Positions 25,042 through 37,092 of a DNA stretch of 64,000 nt are shown piece after piece; position 1 is the stretch's first letter; the number at the start of each line of letters is the position of its first letter. Both the position numbers and the translations under genes were made by a program. The notes beneath the pieces were generated by a model. It saw only the letters and a list, made by a program, of their open reading frames with translations. It searched no databases and was not told the DNA's origin. Origin of the DNA: Toxoplasma gondii ME49 (taxonomy: Eukaryota; Apicomplexa; Conoidasida; Eucoccidiorida; Sarcocystidae); NCBI RefSeq assembly GCF_000006565.2, contig NC_031480.1, positions 1,938,144 through 2,002,143 of the forward strand, in the 5' to 3' direction.

Positions 25042-28000
25042 ATGGCGGGCATCGGTGTCCAGGCCCAAATTCGTCACAATGCAGAGGATATCCGAAATTA
25101 CTTTGAGGACCTCAGAAAGTGGGAGAAGGAGATGAAAGACAAAGAGAAACAACAGAACAAAACTCGGCACACCGCAGTCGAGGCTCTAAAAGAGAACTTG
25201 ACGTTTTCTCAGGTGGGTGGCAGGACAATTTGCTGGGGTTTGTTTAGACTTTCAGCCGATGCTGGTCGTGAGACTCATGCTGGTTCTGCTTTCGGCGTGA
25301 GTCGAAGTCTGCTTGCATAGGAACGATGTGCTCGCATCACACAACGATACCGATTCAGTTGGTGACTTTCAGTTCGGTCACCTAGCGGCAAGAACATGGA
25401 CTTCTGCAGCAACACCAAGAGGGGTCCAGTGCCGCTGGCGTCCCATATCTAGTCCTAGCTGAAGCTCCTCTAATTTAACTTATACGCCCTGCATCACAGA
25501 GGTCACTCTTTGTCCGGTCGCAAATCAAGGCCAGTGAGCACAGAGATAACCGAGTTTCATTTGATTCCAGCTATACACCCTGCAGTGTTAAATTCTCTTC
25601 AAGGGCCGTTTCCGCTTATGATTTGACCACACAGCAAAAGACACCGGAGAGTCCGCCGTCGGCAGCGCAGAAAAAGCCTTCTTCTCCGCGAGAAAGAAAC
25701 CGGAAGCTGGCGCGCGATGAGAACTCTTTACCCGCGTACTACTCCGCGTGGGAACGCTTCGATGTTGATGAGGAGCTCGAAAAAATCGACAGGGAAAGTG
25801 CGAAAGATCCTGGACTAATTACTGCTTCCTCAAAGGCACCACCACTGCAAACCTCACGCCACACACCCAAGGTACATGTCTGGTTTCAATTCGCCTACAT
25901 GAATATCTTTATGTCTGAGCGCTAATGCAGCATCAACGTTCGGTGGCGCTGCCATCCACGCGTTTTGATAGACCGACGTCATCGGGCTGCAATCACTATC
26001 TACCAGTATATCCACACTTGTTGAAGAAGTCTACACACTCTGGAACCTGCCGAACACAAGGTGCCGCTTCGAAACCCTACGGATTATGTAACATGTTGAC
26101 TCCTGGTTCATTTGCTCCACAAAAACTATCGCACCGTTACCTGTGACACCATTCTCCCTTTCGGACACAGCTCACCGTTGTACTGAAGTGTTCGTGTGGA
26201 TCAACGAGCCAGATTCACCGACTGCCTCTCCGCTTACGTGATTGACAGTGTGTTGTTTGCTGACTACGCATTCACCAGTGGAGGCAGGACCGGAAGCACT
26301 TAGTCTCCTGGACAATACAAGAGGAGTAGGAGACTGGAGAAGCGAGGATGGTGCGCTTGCCATATTTTAAGGCTACCGTTAAAGAGCTCCTCTGTTCCGG
26401 CATTCTGTGCGACGTTCCTGGTTCTCGACATCGATCCCACTCGTTAGCACCTTGCAACCGTCTCAGTTTGTTTGCGGACAGTTGGATATTTTAGCGGGGA
26501 ACACGACGCAAGTGTTTGCTGTTTTCTGTTTGCGAATGCGATTGCTAGAATGAAGCGAAACAGCACGTGTCACGGTCGAAGATGAAAGTGCAGACACGCA
26601 CTTGCCGGCGACACGGTGCGACACAGGACAATGAGGCTCTGCCAGTCCGTCATTCTCCGAAGAGCGTTACTTTTGAAGAAGACAATCAGATGCAACTGCT
26701 TTCCAAGGAGGCTACGGAGGCGGAAACGAACGTCAGAAAGGCATTACTTCTTAACCTTAGCGGTATCGAACAGTTTCGACAAAAGAACTTACGCAGTGCT
26801 TGGCGAGCGTTTCAGCTTGCGTTTGCGGCGATGGGGCAAAGACCTATTTCTTGTAATACGAGGTGCGATGGAACCGACTTCCAGCTCTCGGCCGTCCCGA
26901 AGCCAGCCGTGTTTCGCCATTTTGCAAAGCTGCAGTCCGTGATCTTGTCCAACGATGGGTTTGCGCAACTTGGACTTGCTCGAGCTGCCACAGCTCTTGA
27001 GCGTGCAAAGGAAGCGAAGAAACTGTGGCCCGAGAGCCCGTTTGTTGCCTTTTTGGAGGCCTCGTGCTCACGGAGACAGGGCGATTATGCTGCTGCGATA
27101 GAACGACTCATCAGTTTGGAAAAGCAGATGCAACATAGCCAACGTTCTCAGGCAACGTGTCCGGCTCAGAGTCAGTCGGCTCGAGGTGACTCGACCACTG
27201 AGGAATCTCTTACCAATGCACTTCAGCCGCGAGAAACTACGGAACAGGGGAAGACCACGAAAGATGCAGCAGCCGAAGACTTGAAAAACGACAGCCTCGA
27301 CGCGTTTGATAAAAAGAACTGGGACAGCCTGAGTTTCCGTGTCGCGATATATCATCCAGACAGCCCAGAGCAAACAGTGGTCTGCAGTGGCACAGTTGGC
27401 GGGACGGAGGCATCGGTCCTTCAGGCGGCGACAGGCGACTCAAGCTCTCTGGCTGGCATCAGGCATAATAACGCCGGTGCCGACCAGGAGCGAAGCAATA
27501 GTCCGAGTTTCAAGTCTGGCAATAACGTATCGAACACAAATCCAGAGCAAGCGCTTGCAACTGTGCGAAATCAAGAGTCTAACATGAATAATACTCTCGC
27601 TCATCGTCTGAAAGAAAATATTGAGGAACTTAGGGCTCTGCAGCGGGAACGGCAGGTCGTCGCCAGACAGATCCGCCAGCAACGCTTCTACGAAGAGACG
27701 GTAGAAATTTTAGGCTGCATGAAGAAGCTCCGACAGGAAAATGAGGAAATTTCGCCGCTTCTAGTCGACACCAATCAGAGCAGCAAAGACGCGACGCCTG
27801 CGCATGGAGCCGAGCGACCAGCGCTGAAAGATGGCAGAAAACGCGAGAATGGGAAAACGGCAAAGAGAAAGTGTCTTGCACACACAGATGCAATTGCTAG
27901 AGCCCTCGTTTCCACACCGACACGAAATTTAAGTATTCTTTTCTTGGAACCAAGGAACGATTCACGCCAAACATCAATCTGTTTCTCGACCCAAGGCGGA

Positions 28001-29146
28001 GAGGTTGACCCTGTCGACGGCGGGAAACCTGCTGTTGAAGTCACCAAAAGTGTACGGGAACCCAACGCATGCCGAAAAGGGGAAGTGGAAGAAGAATCTC
28101 GCGCTCCGCAAATGCCACGTGAAAGTGTTCGCGGAGACAGCAGCCAGGAACAGCACGCAAAACACTACTTAAAAAGCGGCAAAGAGGACACCCGCACAAT
28201 TCTCTCGAGCGGAGGCGCTAGACGGTTGAATGGAACGCGAAGACAGGATCCTATTGTGTCAACTCCGAGTACTCCCCCGCTACCAGTAACCTTCTTCTCC
28301 TTTGTTCAACAATGGAGTACAAAATGTCGGCATCATATGTATTTCAAATCAGAGGAGCGGGATGGTGGCATAGATGCATCAACAAGGATAGACAGTGTGG
28401 CAACTGAAGGAATTCCTCCGGAGAACAGAGGAATTCCGGATGTTTCACGGGTCACGTATGACGAAGGCAGGGGGGAACGAGCACAGTTCCCCTCCTCCGC
28501 AGAAGCTGCTCAGGTGGGTGCCGGCGTGGTCGGGTTGCCTGTGGAGTCTGAGGCAAAACCAGTCACGTGTAGGAGAATCGTATGCCGAGCCTGTGCAACC
28601 GAAAAAGGCACGTTGCTCGAGCGCCTCGCCACTGCAGGTGTGATCGGGCGACTGTTCGGTGCCTCCCTGGAGGCTGATGTTCTCTCACAGATACTTCGAG
28701 TCTTGCTAGATCTACTTGATGCTTCCTCTGCAAAACTATCTTCGGAAATCCGAGCAAACCCAAGTGGCCTCAATACCTGCGAAGATGGACATGCCACGGT
28801 ACCAACAGCAACTGGAGTCACAAACTGGTCTCTGCCGCGGGTGAAACAAGTTACCGCTGAAGTATTAACCCAACTGAGTGACGGCCAGGCCCGTTTCTGG
28901 TCGCTGCTGTACCAATTAGAGCCTGAGGAGCTTGCTTGCCTTGAGAAGGCGGTCTTCCTCTGTTTGGGTGACGTGACCACAGACGAGACTGCAGGAAAGA
29001 CTCAAGGCGAACCTTCAGCTTTTTCAAATGCCACTGCTCTGTCGGGGCAAACACCAGGTCGCACGAGTCTGAACACGAGCGCCGCTCAGAAGCGAAAGCT
29101 ATTGGAACAGCTTCACCACCGCATCTCTACCTTGACTTCTTCCTGA
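25042..29146 (+). CDS. RPAP3-like protein (R2TP/HSP90 co-chaperone component), 3 exons
   Basis: RPAP3 (yeast relative Tah1) bridges HSP90 to the RUVBL ATPases in the R2TP complex, which assembles RNA polymerases, PIKK kinases, snoRNPs and, in ciliated cells, dynein arms. Exons 25042-25212, 25635-25871 and 26564-29146 are all phase 0 (about 996 residues; an alternative third-exon acceptor lies about 25 nt downstream). Residues 5-40 carry the family's opening signature (IRHNAEDIRNYFEDLRKWEK). Near residue 93 is YYSAWERFDVDEELEKID, as in RPAP3 before its TPR domain. TPR-like helices follow at about 185-226 and 271-325 (RQGDYAAAIERLISLEK). A long, probably disordered region spans about 330-800. 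Residues about 815-942 resemble the RPAP3 C-terminal domain, including IGRLFGASLEADVLSQIL and QARFWSLLYQLEPEELACLE. Animal RPAP3 is about 665 residues, so this form is enlarged by low-complexity sequence. The paralogues SPAG1 and DYX1C1 are less likely because of the C-terminal domain. Confidence 0.83.
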
Positions 29147-30335
29147 GTGAGGAATGCTCATGTCCGCCTTCAGTGCGCAAGAAACGCGTGATGTTTTCCT
29201 CCGAAATCAAACGACTACGCTGCTCGGAATCCATTACATGGCACCAATTTCAGCCTCACACCGTTTTTAGCGTCAACTGCCGGCCGGGGTTAGCTCTACG
29301 GCAAACATCTTAGCTTAGCTCGTGCCTCCCTTGCAGTATCGTAACGCATCGTCGGTCATATTCGAACAGATCATGCGACTTTCGGATTCGTCATAAAACG
29401 CTACACCGCGTCTATCTCACAGGCATAACGTACGCGCCGCGTACACGCGAGGGTGTGCTATCGGTCGCATGTGTTTGTTTGATCATGCGTTGTCCATCTA
29501 TCTGTACGGAAGAATTCAAACACATGAAAGTCCGAGGGCAGAGCGCAATGCATGCACCATCACTGCCTCTATTTCGTAAACCAGTGTCTTCGCCCTCGCC
29601 GTTGATTGTCCCACCATGGAATCAAGGCTGGAGATTGAATGCTGATGGCAATCAACAGACATCGGATGCAAACCAGTGCAGCTTTTTTTCCTGATACTAC
29701 AACGATGACGCCGCTAATTCAAATTCGACAGACACTAGACGAAAAGCGATTTGAGCATATCACCATGAAAATGAGAAACGAAACTCGAAGGACAATCATA
29801 ATAATGCCTCATTCCACGGTCGCGTGTTTGCGCCTCTCCCATTACCTTACACCATTTCTTCACACGGAAAATCCCTGAGTAGTCTCAACATCCAACCGCC
29901 GCTCTTCTATGAAGGAGACTTTGACGGATAACCGTGGCCAATGCCTGAGGGATGGCCTCACTCCTGCCTGTGGTAAACGCCAGCTTGAGGCTAACTGTGG
30001 GTTGCGCAACTACACACGCAGCCGCCATTCAGACTCTAAAGTTGGCATCTCTCTTGTACGACTGCGTCGTACCAAAACTGTGCGTGAAAAATTCGCAAAA
30101 GAGACGGCTATATTCCCCCGCTGAAGGCACCCCTTCATACTCGCGTATGCTGAGCTCTCCAGTGCAATTTTGCCACTGAAACCGAAGGGTACGCGCCTAT
30201 TTTTTGAGTTCCCCGTGAATTCCAGCTGATAGCTAAAACAAGGCAAGTTGTTCTCGAATTTCAACCGCCCGGCACACCCTTCTCAGTGGTTCTTTCCAGA
30301 CTCTCAAACGAAAGGCAAGAATGGACTCAAGCACC
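29147..30335. other. Intergenic region between convergent genes
   Basis: About 1.2 kb between the RPAP3-like stop (+) and the stop of the small minus-strand gene. It should hold both 3' UTRs. Only short ORFs are present. A TGCATGC element occurs at 29549-29555. Confidence 0.5.
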
Positions 30336-31329
30336 TCAGTATGGGGTCAGGCAAGAGCCTGCCGCAATAGATGAGTAAGCAGTAACCATACTGCGAACAG
30401 GAGTAGAGAGACAGTCCTTCAGCTCGTACGTGGCGCCTGCTTCAGCAGTCAGGTAGCCACTTTCATCAGGAAATACCACCCGACCTGCACTGTGCACAAC
30501 ATAGCCCTGAACAAAAAAGACATAACGAACGGAAACGAGCCAGTGTGAAGCGGTTTCGCGCTGCTAGTTCCGAAAAACTCGAATGCTCCTGAAGTGGCTA
30601 AGCAACTCGGCAGAAGCCTTGGAAATACGCATTTAATGGGACAGGTAAGTGATCCATGGTGCTGTTCCCTCTGTTTTCGGACGCGTAAGCGCCTACTACA
30701 CCTTTAGCTCGCGTGCGTACATGCCAGCACCTGGGTATTGTCTGAACAGCTGCGCTTCTGAAGTGCAGTTTTCTCTTCGCACAGCACAGTTTTGTGTGAT
30801 AAGACTACACATGCTTGCGGGTAGATGACACCCACCACAAATATACACCGGCACGAAATCGACAAGCAGAGAAGGGTGTCACTCAAACCAGTTCCAAAAG
30901 TTCCAGTTCACGGCTGCAATGACTGTTCCAAGTAGGCACCGAGGCCGCGTAAGGGCATCACTCCGTATTTGCCTCGGGCGAGAAGCAGAGAAATCAGAGG
31001 ACCTACAAGACAAAAAGTTAGTGGAACGTCTAACGTCCTACACCCTTCCCAACGACAAATCCGGAGTCTCCCACCCCAAGTTAGTGAAACTAGTGTGAAT
31101 CCCTTACCGGGTAGAGTCGTTCAACGTTCACACGAGCTCCGGCGTGAGAGGTGAATCGACTGTCTCCAATAAGCCAAACAGGGTCTTTCTGTTGGCTACC
31201 TTTCTGAGACGGACAAGCCATGGGACTGGATGGAGCCGACGCTGACTGATGCACTCCAGGCTGATTAGAGTATCCGTTTACTCCAGTGGAAGGGAGAAAC
31301 GGGGGACCACTCACAGATTCCATGGTCAT
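30336..31329 (-). CDS. Small two-exon gene of unknown function (130 residues)
   Basis: Exon 1 (31329-31108) starts MTMESVSG and ends at a GTAAGG donor. Exon 2 (30506-30336) begins after a CAG acceptor with a pyrimidine-rich tract and ends in TGA. Both are phase 0 and join as ...NVERLYP|GYVVHSAGRV... without disturbing frame. In exon 2 the two other frames contain early stops, which supports the frame used. The product is soluble-looking: an N-terminal Ser/Pro/Gln-rich third, then a compact region containing DPVWLIGDSRFTSHAGARV and VVFPDESGYLTAEAG. No membrane segment or signal peptide is obvious. I do not recognise the family. The intron holds another exon-like stretch at 30908-31002 that cannot be joined to exon 1 in frame at a canonical donor. 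The alternative start is the second Met, two codons in. Confidence 0.6.
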
Positions 31330-32566
31330 GATTTTCGCGGCCCGTCAACAACAGCTAGACAAGGCGGAAAGCATTCACTCCAGTTTCCGCGTGGTGGGCA
31401 AACACCCGCAAGCTTCCCACGTAACAAGAGATGCAGTATGTTTGAGGCTTCCTATAGAGACACGCTTGACGTGACGCGAAATCAGACGGGTAAGGAAGAA
31501 CCTGGCTTCCAACAAAAGGGGATTTCTCACGGGAAAAGGAGTTCAGAGTACTGAAAATGAATGCTCGGTAAATGGCGTCGCAGCTCTCAAATCCGTAGAA
31601 CCCTGCCTCACGGTGGTTCCGCTTAGCATTTGCGGGGGTGCTCGTGACTACTGCTAAACCGGACCCTCTACGTCAGACATTCGCATGCAGCTCTACTGAA
31701 AACGCCGCTCGTTTTTGTGAGGCAAGCAACCAGCTTGTTGCACAAACTGGCAGTTTCTCGTTACCATGTGTCAAATATAGTCAATTCATAAGGGCAGAAA
31801 CTCGATAGGACGAACTTGAGATGTCCAGTGTGCTTTGGAAGGCGAAACGCATGTGGCGTTACAATCGACGCATTCTTCGGGTCAACAACTTGCCACGGTG
31901 GCTGGGAGGTCGTTTGAGACACCGCTTTTCACCGATGCAGCCGCTTTTGCTCTCCTCGTCGGAGATCGCTCAGATAGGTCAGAATTGCTTCTTTTTCCAC
32001 TTCGTAAATGTGGCACTCTGATATAGCGAGAGTGACCTTTTTTTGAGGCCTAACGCGTCTACAGTTGCGCGAAGGGTGGTTAGGGAACGGCGGGGGGAGA
32101 CACCAACTGTCTTCAAAGTTCGAGATACTCGAATTTGCTGAGGAATGTCCGAGCTACTTTCGTAGCTGATGGCAAAAGCAGAATGAAGGAATTACTAAGT
32201 CAAATTGGCACCGTCTAGGACATCTTTGCGAAACTTTATGCTACACCTGTAGAAGCAAAACGCTAGTTTCTGTCTACTTTAGACTTGTATGCATGTCATT
32301 AGCTGGTAGATGAGGCGCAAACAAACCACGAGCACGCGCTCAAACAGTGACTCTTCTTTCCCTTTCGAAATAATAACCAAGCTATGTGTGGTCGTGCATT
32401 GAGCTTGCATGTCGCATGGCTTACGGGAAAATTGTTGGCCACACGAAGGCGACGCAGCCGTACACGCACGCAGAAAGGCACTAGGCCACACGACGTGCTG
32501 ATCAAAATCGCTTCGGCAGTTTCCGTGTGCATACACGCTCTCGCTTCCAGAAAGTAAGAAACGACT
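31330..32566. other. Intergenic region upstream of the small gene
   Basis: About 1.2 kb between the start of the 130-residue gene (-) and the stop of DRC4 (-). It should hold the promoter of the former and the 3' UTR of the latter. No convincing coding sequence is seen. Confidence 0.5.
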
Positions 32567-35500
32567 CTATATTTTCACAGTTGGATTTCCTCTGGCAACG
32601 GGAGCAGTCGTGGTGAGATACGGCGCGGGGACGTTGGAAATGAAATCTGTGTCCTGAACCAGTTCAAAATCAAAAGCGTCGCTGTTGATCCCCAATTGTT
32701 TCAGCCTGCTTTGCATGGCTAAGACAGTATCATTGTAACTCTTTGCCACCCTCTGAAGCTCAGCACGCAAAGTCTCGATCTCGTCGTTCTTCTCACAGAA
32801 GCTCCGCCGGAGCAACTCTACAATGTGCATTGACGCTTCGGGACTCAGTTTCAAAGATGCAACCAACTGTTCCCTTTCACGGAACTTGTGTTCCAGAGAC
32901 TTGAGCATTTGCCTGACTTTCTGTTCGTAGAGCATGATTTTTGCCTGCGTTCTCAGACTCGTGTCACTTTGTAAGTTCCGTAGCCGCCGGGTGTATTCCC
33001 CGATGTCACGTTCAAGCTTGTGCTTCTGCTGTTCCATCTGATGATTATGCTTTTTCGCTGCCTTCACCTTTTCCTCCAGCTGAGCAACAATTCACAGTCC
33101 CAGACCGCTCGCTGGTCATTCGCATGCCTTGCTTCTTATCGGTCACCTCCGTGATCCATCACCACTCCCCCATGAAGGCTTTACAGTGAATACAAACAGT
33201 AGTGACGTACTGCACAGCCGTCTCCAAGCATGCAACTCTGTTCGATTCAAGCTGAAAGTATTGCGTTCACCATACGCGTTATGGCCATACTCTTTAAGAA
33301 GAGGAACGGAGGGAGGGGGAGGGGAAAGCGGAGACCGTGTGCCATCGGCATCGCAAAGAGAAATCCGTACAGAGCAATTCAGTTGTAACTTCCTCTCGGT
33401 TAACCACACCACGCTTACGTTTCTGTTGTCAGTCTCGGTGCGAGCCAGCTCTACATATATATGTTTATGTATACATAAATATCCTACCTGCGTATCTCGC
33501 GCACGAATATTTTGCAACGCCATCTTGTCTTTGACGTAAAACCGCAGTTGTTGTTCTAGCTTTTCTCTAAAGAGATGAACACACGAAGACCCCGAGTGAT
33601 GTCGACCACTAAGCATGGAAAAGCGTCGTCTGCACCCATGGTTGTTTCCACGTGCCTATGCTCTAAGCAGCCTCCGTCGCTTTTTTCTTTGCCAAATAAT
33701 CGGACCTCCGGAACAGTAACTCTTTCTATGGCAATGCAGGCGAAGCCCCTAGGGCGTAACTGGAAACACTGATTCTATAAATACTGAAGAAAAAGCCGAA
33801 TCAACACTGCAACAGCAAGGGTATCCTCACTTGAGTTGTTGCTGCTGGCGGAGAGGCTCTCTCAGCTGTAGGTTTTCTTGTTGGGTGTCTTGCATCTGTT
33901 TACGCGTGATCTTGGCTCGGGCCTTCATTTCGGCGATGTCTTTACGGAGCTCCTTGATGAGTTGCAAGTTATCGTGTGTAATATCATTGTAGTACGCTGC
34001 AGTACATATTAGTCGGGATTACAACACGGATTCGTAGTGAATCGGAAAACGAAGTACCACCGGGTACACCAAACAGAAATGTATACTTTTCAACAGTGTA
34101 GTCAAAGCCTTCCTTCTGGTTAGGATGGACAAGGAATAAATGACTTCGTGATAGAGATGCTTCCTTCCTTGCCAAAGCAAACTGTACCCTTAAACGTTCG
34201 ACACAAGGACCTCTGTGTACCTTTGATCTGCTCAAAAGCGCTTCGGTGACCAGCCATTAACTCGTTGATGTGAAGATTCTTGCGCTCTTCCACCTCGTGA
34301 ACCTCGACTTTTTCTCGTAGCTCAAGAGTTTGACGTGCTTCCTGCACAAGGGGTGTGAAAAGAACACCAGTCCTTTTCCAGAATTCTGGCCTTCCGTTAT
34401 GAATTCATGGTCTTCGCCTTCATTCAAGACGTGCTCTACCGGCTGAAGGATGGCTCACAAACGGAGTCTGTGATTGTTCGGCGAAGCAAGTATACTGGAT
34501 TCTCAGAAGATATAATGATAACTTCATACGCAAAATTGCATTTCCACAGGCAGTCAGAATTTATGCAGAAAGTCTCGTAATACGCGTTGTCACTTTTCTC
34601 AAATGTTCCGGTATAGATCACATGGCTTCTCGTAATGCGAGACCGTACTATTCGCCGTACTGCTTGTCGGCATTCCCTTTGTGTGTTGAGCAGTTAAGCG
34701 CAGAGCAGGACCTCGGTGCTTGGCGCATTTCGTTGATACCCAAGTTTCTACACCTTGTTCGAAGCAGCACTGAAAACTCTGCTGCGCGAAAAAAACTATG
34801 GATCTCATCACCAAAATATGCGGCGGTGCGACCTGTACCGTTTAAGGAATGCAGATCCGTCTCTTCATCCCCGTAGAGCATCACCTTCTGAGAAAATACA
34901 GTTGTGTCAATCGACATCCTTGCAATTAATACACGGAAATCTCGTGCAGCATGCCTTACCTCAAACTGCTGTTTGTATTTATTCTTCAATTCCTCAAATG
35001 AGCGCATGAATCTCTCACCGAGCTTGGTCAAGTGCTAGGAACGTACAGCAAGGGGGGCGAAATAAAATCGCAAGTGTACCAATAATATCACTTTTGAATC
35101 CCGGACACTCGGTTGAATGAATGCAGATTACCATCACCGAAGCAGTGTAAAAACAACGTAGAAAATCTCGGTAGTTCTCGGACAGGTGCTCCTGAGAATT
35201 TGGCTAACAAGCCGTTTCAGAAAATTGCAGGATAATCCCTGAGCATAAGCGTCTTTACCACTGAAAATGAGAGTGCGGACACTACTAAAACGAAGATTCC
35301 GTACAAGAAGGATTTTGGGGCTGCAGACACGAACTGGTCTGTTCTGCTCTTTGTTAGTTTTGCTCTCCCAATTCGGCAAAAATACCTCGGCAGGCCTCCA
35401 AGCGCCTTGTCGAGACAGTGCCTTCTACCCCCTGCAGCGCCTCTCCTCAAAAACTGTGTTTTCCTTGAAGAGCTGTAACGATGCCATGGCTTACCTCGTA

Positions 35501-37092
35501 CCTGCTCAAAAGCGTTTTGCAGGTTGGCGACTTCCTGCTCCTGGTTTTTCCGTTGTTTTGCCGCGGCTGCCTCAAGTTCCCAAGTCGTTTTGTGGTGTTG
35601 GCTTAGCACCGTCTCGTCCATTAAGTCTTCTTCCATGACAGCCTCTTCCCCTTTAGTCTGAATGTCCTTCTTCACTAGCTTATGTGCATGCTCTAGGCTG
35701 TCAATTTTCTGCTCGTACGCAAGAATTTCTGCACGGTGTTGCCGAACAAGGTTCTCAACGCGGGCATCGTGCAGAAGCAATTTCCGGTCTAAATCTGAGC
35801 TCTTGTGATGACAGGCATCTCGAAAACGGCATATCATGTCCTGCGAGTGCACAAATTGCCACAGTGGTTTTTAGTGGTACCTGCCACATGAACTGTTCCT
35901 TTCAGAAGGTTAGCCGGTTTCCGTGTACCCAGTGGTTTCTGAAAACGCGGTATATTTGTTTCCCGGATCCGCTGTAGGGCGTTAATAGACAATGAGTCAA
36001 AGCCCCCTCGCAGCTTTACAGTTTGCAGAGAAGAAAGACGGAGTGTCCATTAGGTGGCGTGCCAGGATTCTCGTTGCCTCAGTGAAAGACTGAAGCTTTA
36101 CGAACTTTTCAGAACTGTCCAATGGAACGCAGAATCCAATTAGCTTCGGTATCGCAGGAATGGTAAACGATTCGAACACGGTCAGCTTTTGTCACACATG
36201 TTACTCAGAGGATGTACAGGAAGTTCTGGGTCTTCGTTTGTCGGCAAGCGCAACTGCGTTACCGCATGAGCCTGGTCTTGGTTGAGGGCATAGAGGGTTT
36301 TGTGAAGTTGCAGCAGCGCTCTTTCGGGCATTCAAGAATACGATTTCTTTTTACCTTTTCGAGCTGCACATAGAGGCGATCGGATTTGCACTTCGCTAGG
36401 CGTTCTCGAGCTTGTTCAACTTCTTTCTGAAGACTTTCCAAAGAGATCCGCGACAGATCCTCCTTGGTCTCACCTGAGTACATGGCAGCAGTCTACAGTG
36501 TAGCACACCACGTGTGGTACACGCCCTCATACGTTGATACCTGTTCGGGGGTTCACAATTTTTCTCTCACGTAGAAGTTTCTTCTTTTTCTTCAGTGGAC
36601 GTCGCCATGTAACAATGTGAGTTGTGACATGACGCATGATTCAATCGTTACTGAATTTCTAGTCCCCATCAAATGAACAGGGAGAGGACCCCTATTGTTT
36701 CAGTTCCAGACTGTCCCTGTACACAAAGACCCAGAAACTGGCGGTGAAGTGGCACTACAAAAAGAGGTCGACAGAGACAGGAATGCAGGGCAAAGGATAC
36801 AGAGTACACCAGAGAGGTGGAAAGTGTGAGATTGAACAGCAGGAACAGAGGCAGACGGAAACGAGGAAAAAATTATTGATGGAATGCGATACTGCAACAC
36901 GGAGACGTAGGAAACCGTTACGTGGTAGAATCGCCTCGGGACGCCGTGATCGAAATCTTGGATGCAGAGGGACTGGCGCCTGTTCGTTCCCGCGCTTTGC
37001 AAAGAAACTGTATTACACTACTCACCCGCTTTCTCCAGGTCCTGCTTCTTCCCTACACTCGCTTTAATCGGAGGCGGTTTCCGTGTGGACAT
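32567..37092 (-). CDS. DRC4: DRC4/GAS8, nexin-dynein regulatory complex subunit of the axoneme, 8 exons
   Basis: DRC4 (GAS8 in animals, PF2 in Chlamydomonas, trypanin in trypanosomes) is a coiled-coil subunit that links axonemal doublets and regulates dynein. Exons: 37092-37026, 36473-36355, 35840-35502, 35034-34960, 34341-34221, 33996-33831, 33566-33488, 33079-32567. All junctions are GT-AG and the coding sum is 493 codons exactly (492 residues; human GAS8 is 478). The start is clear: MSTRKPPPIKASVGKK just before a GTGAGT donor. Family landmarks in order are DRLYVQLEKDMICRFRDACH, RAEILAYEQKIDSLEHAH, HEVEERKNLHINELMAGH, AFEQIKAYYNDITHDNLQLI, KIMLYEQKVRQMLKSLEHKF and EIETLRAELQRVAKSYNDTV. Almost the whole protein is predicted helical coiled coil. 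In coccidia the only flagellated stage is the male gamete, so expression there is expected. It sits head to head with a dynein light-chain gene. Confidence 0.93.

Noticed and set aside
35997..36179. Possible extra DRC4 exon (KLQSFTEATRILARHL resembles part of the family)
   Set aside because: Its only donor breaks the reading frame, and joining the flanking exons directly gives an ungapped 42-residue match to GAS8.
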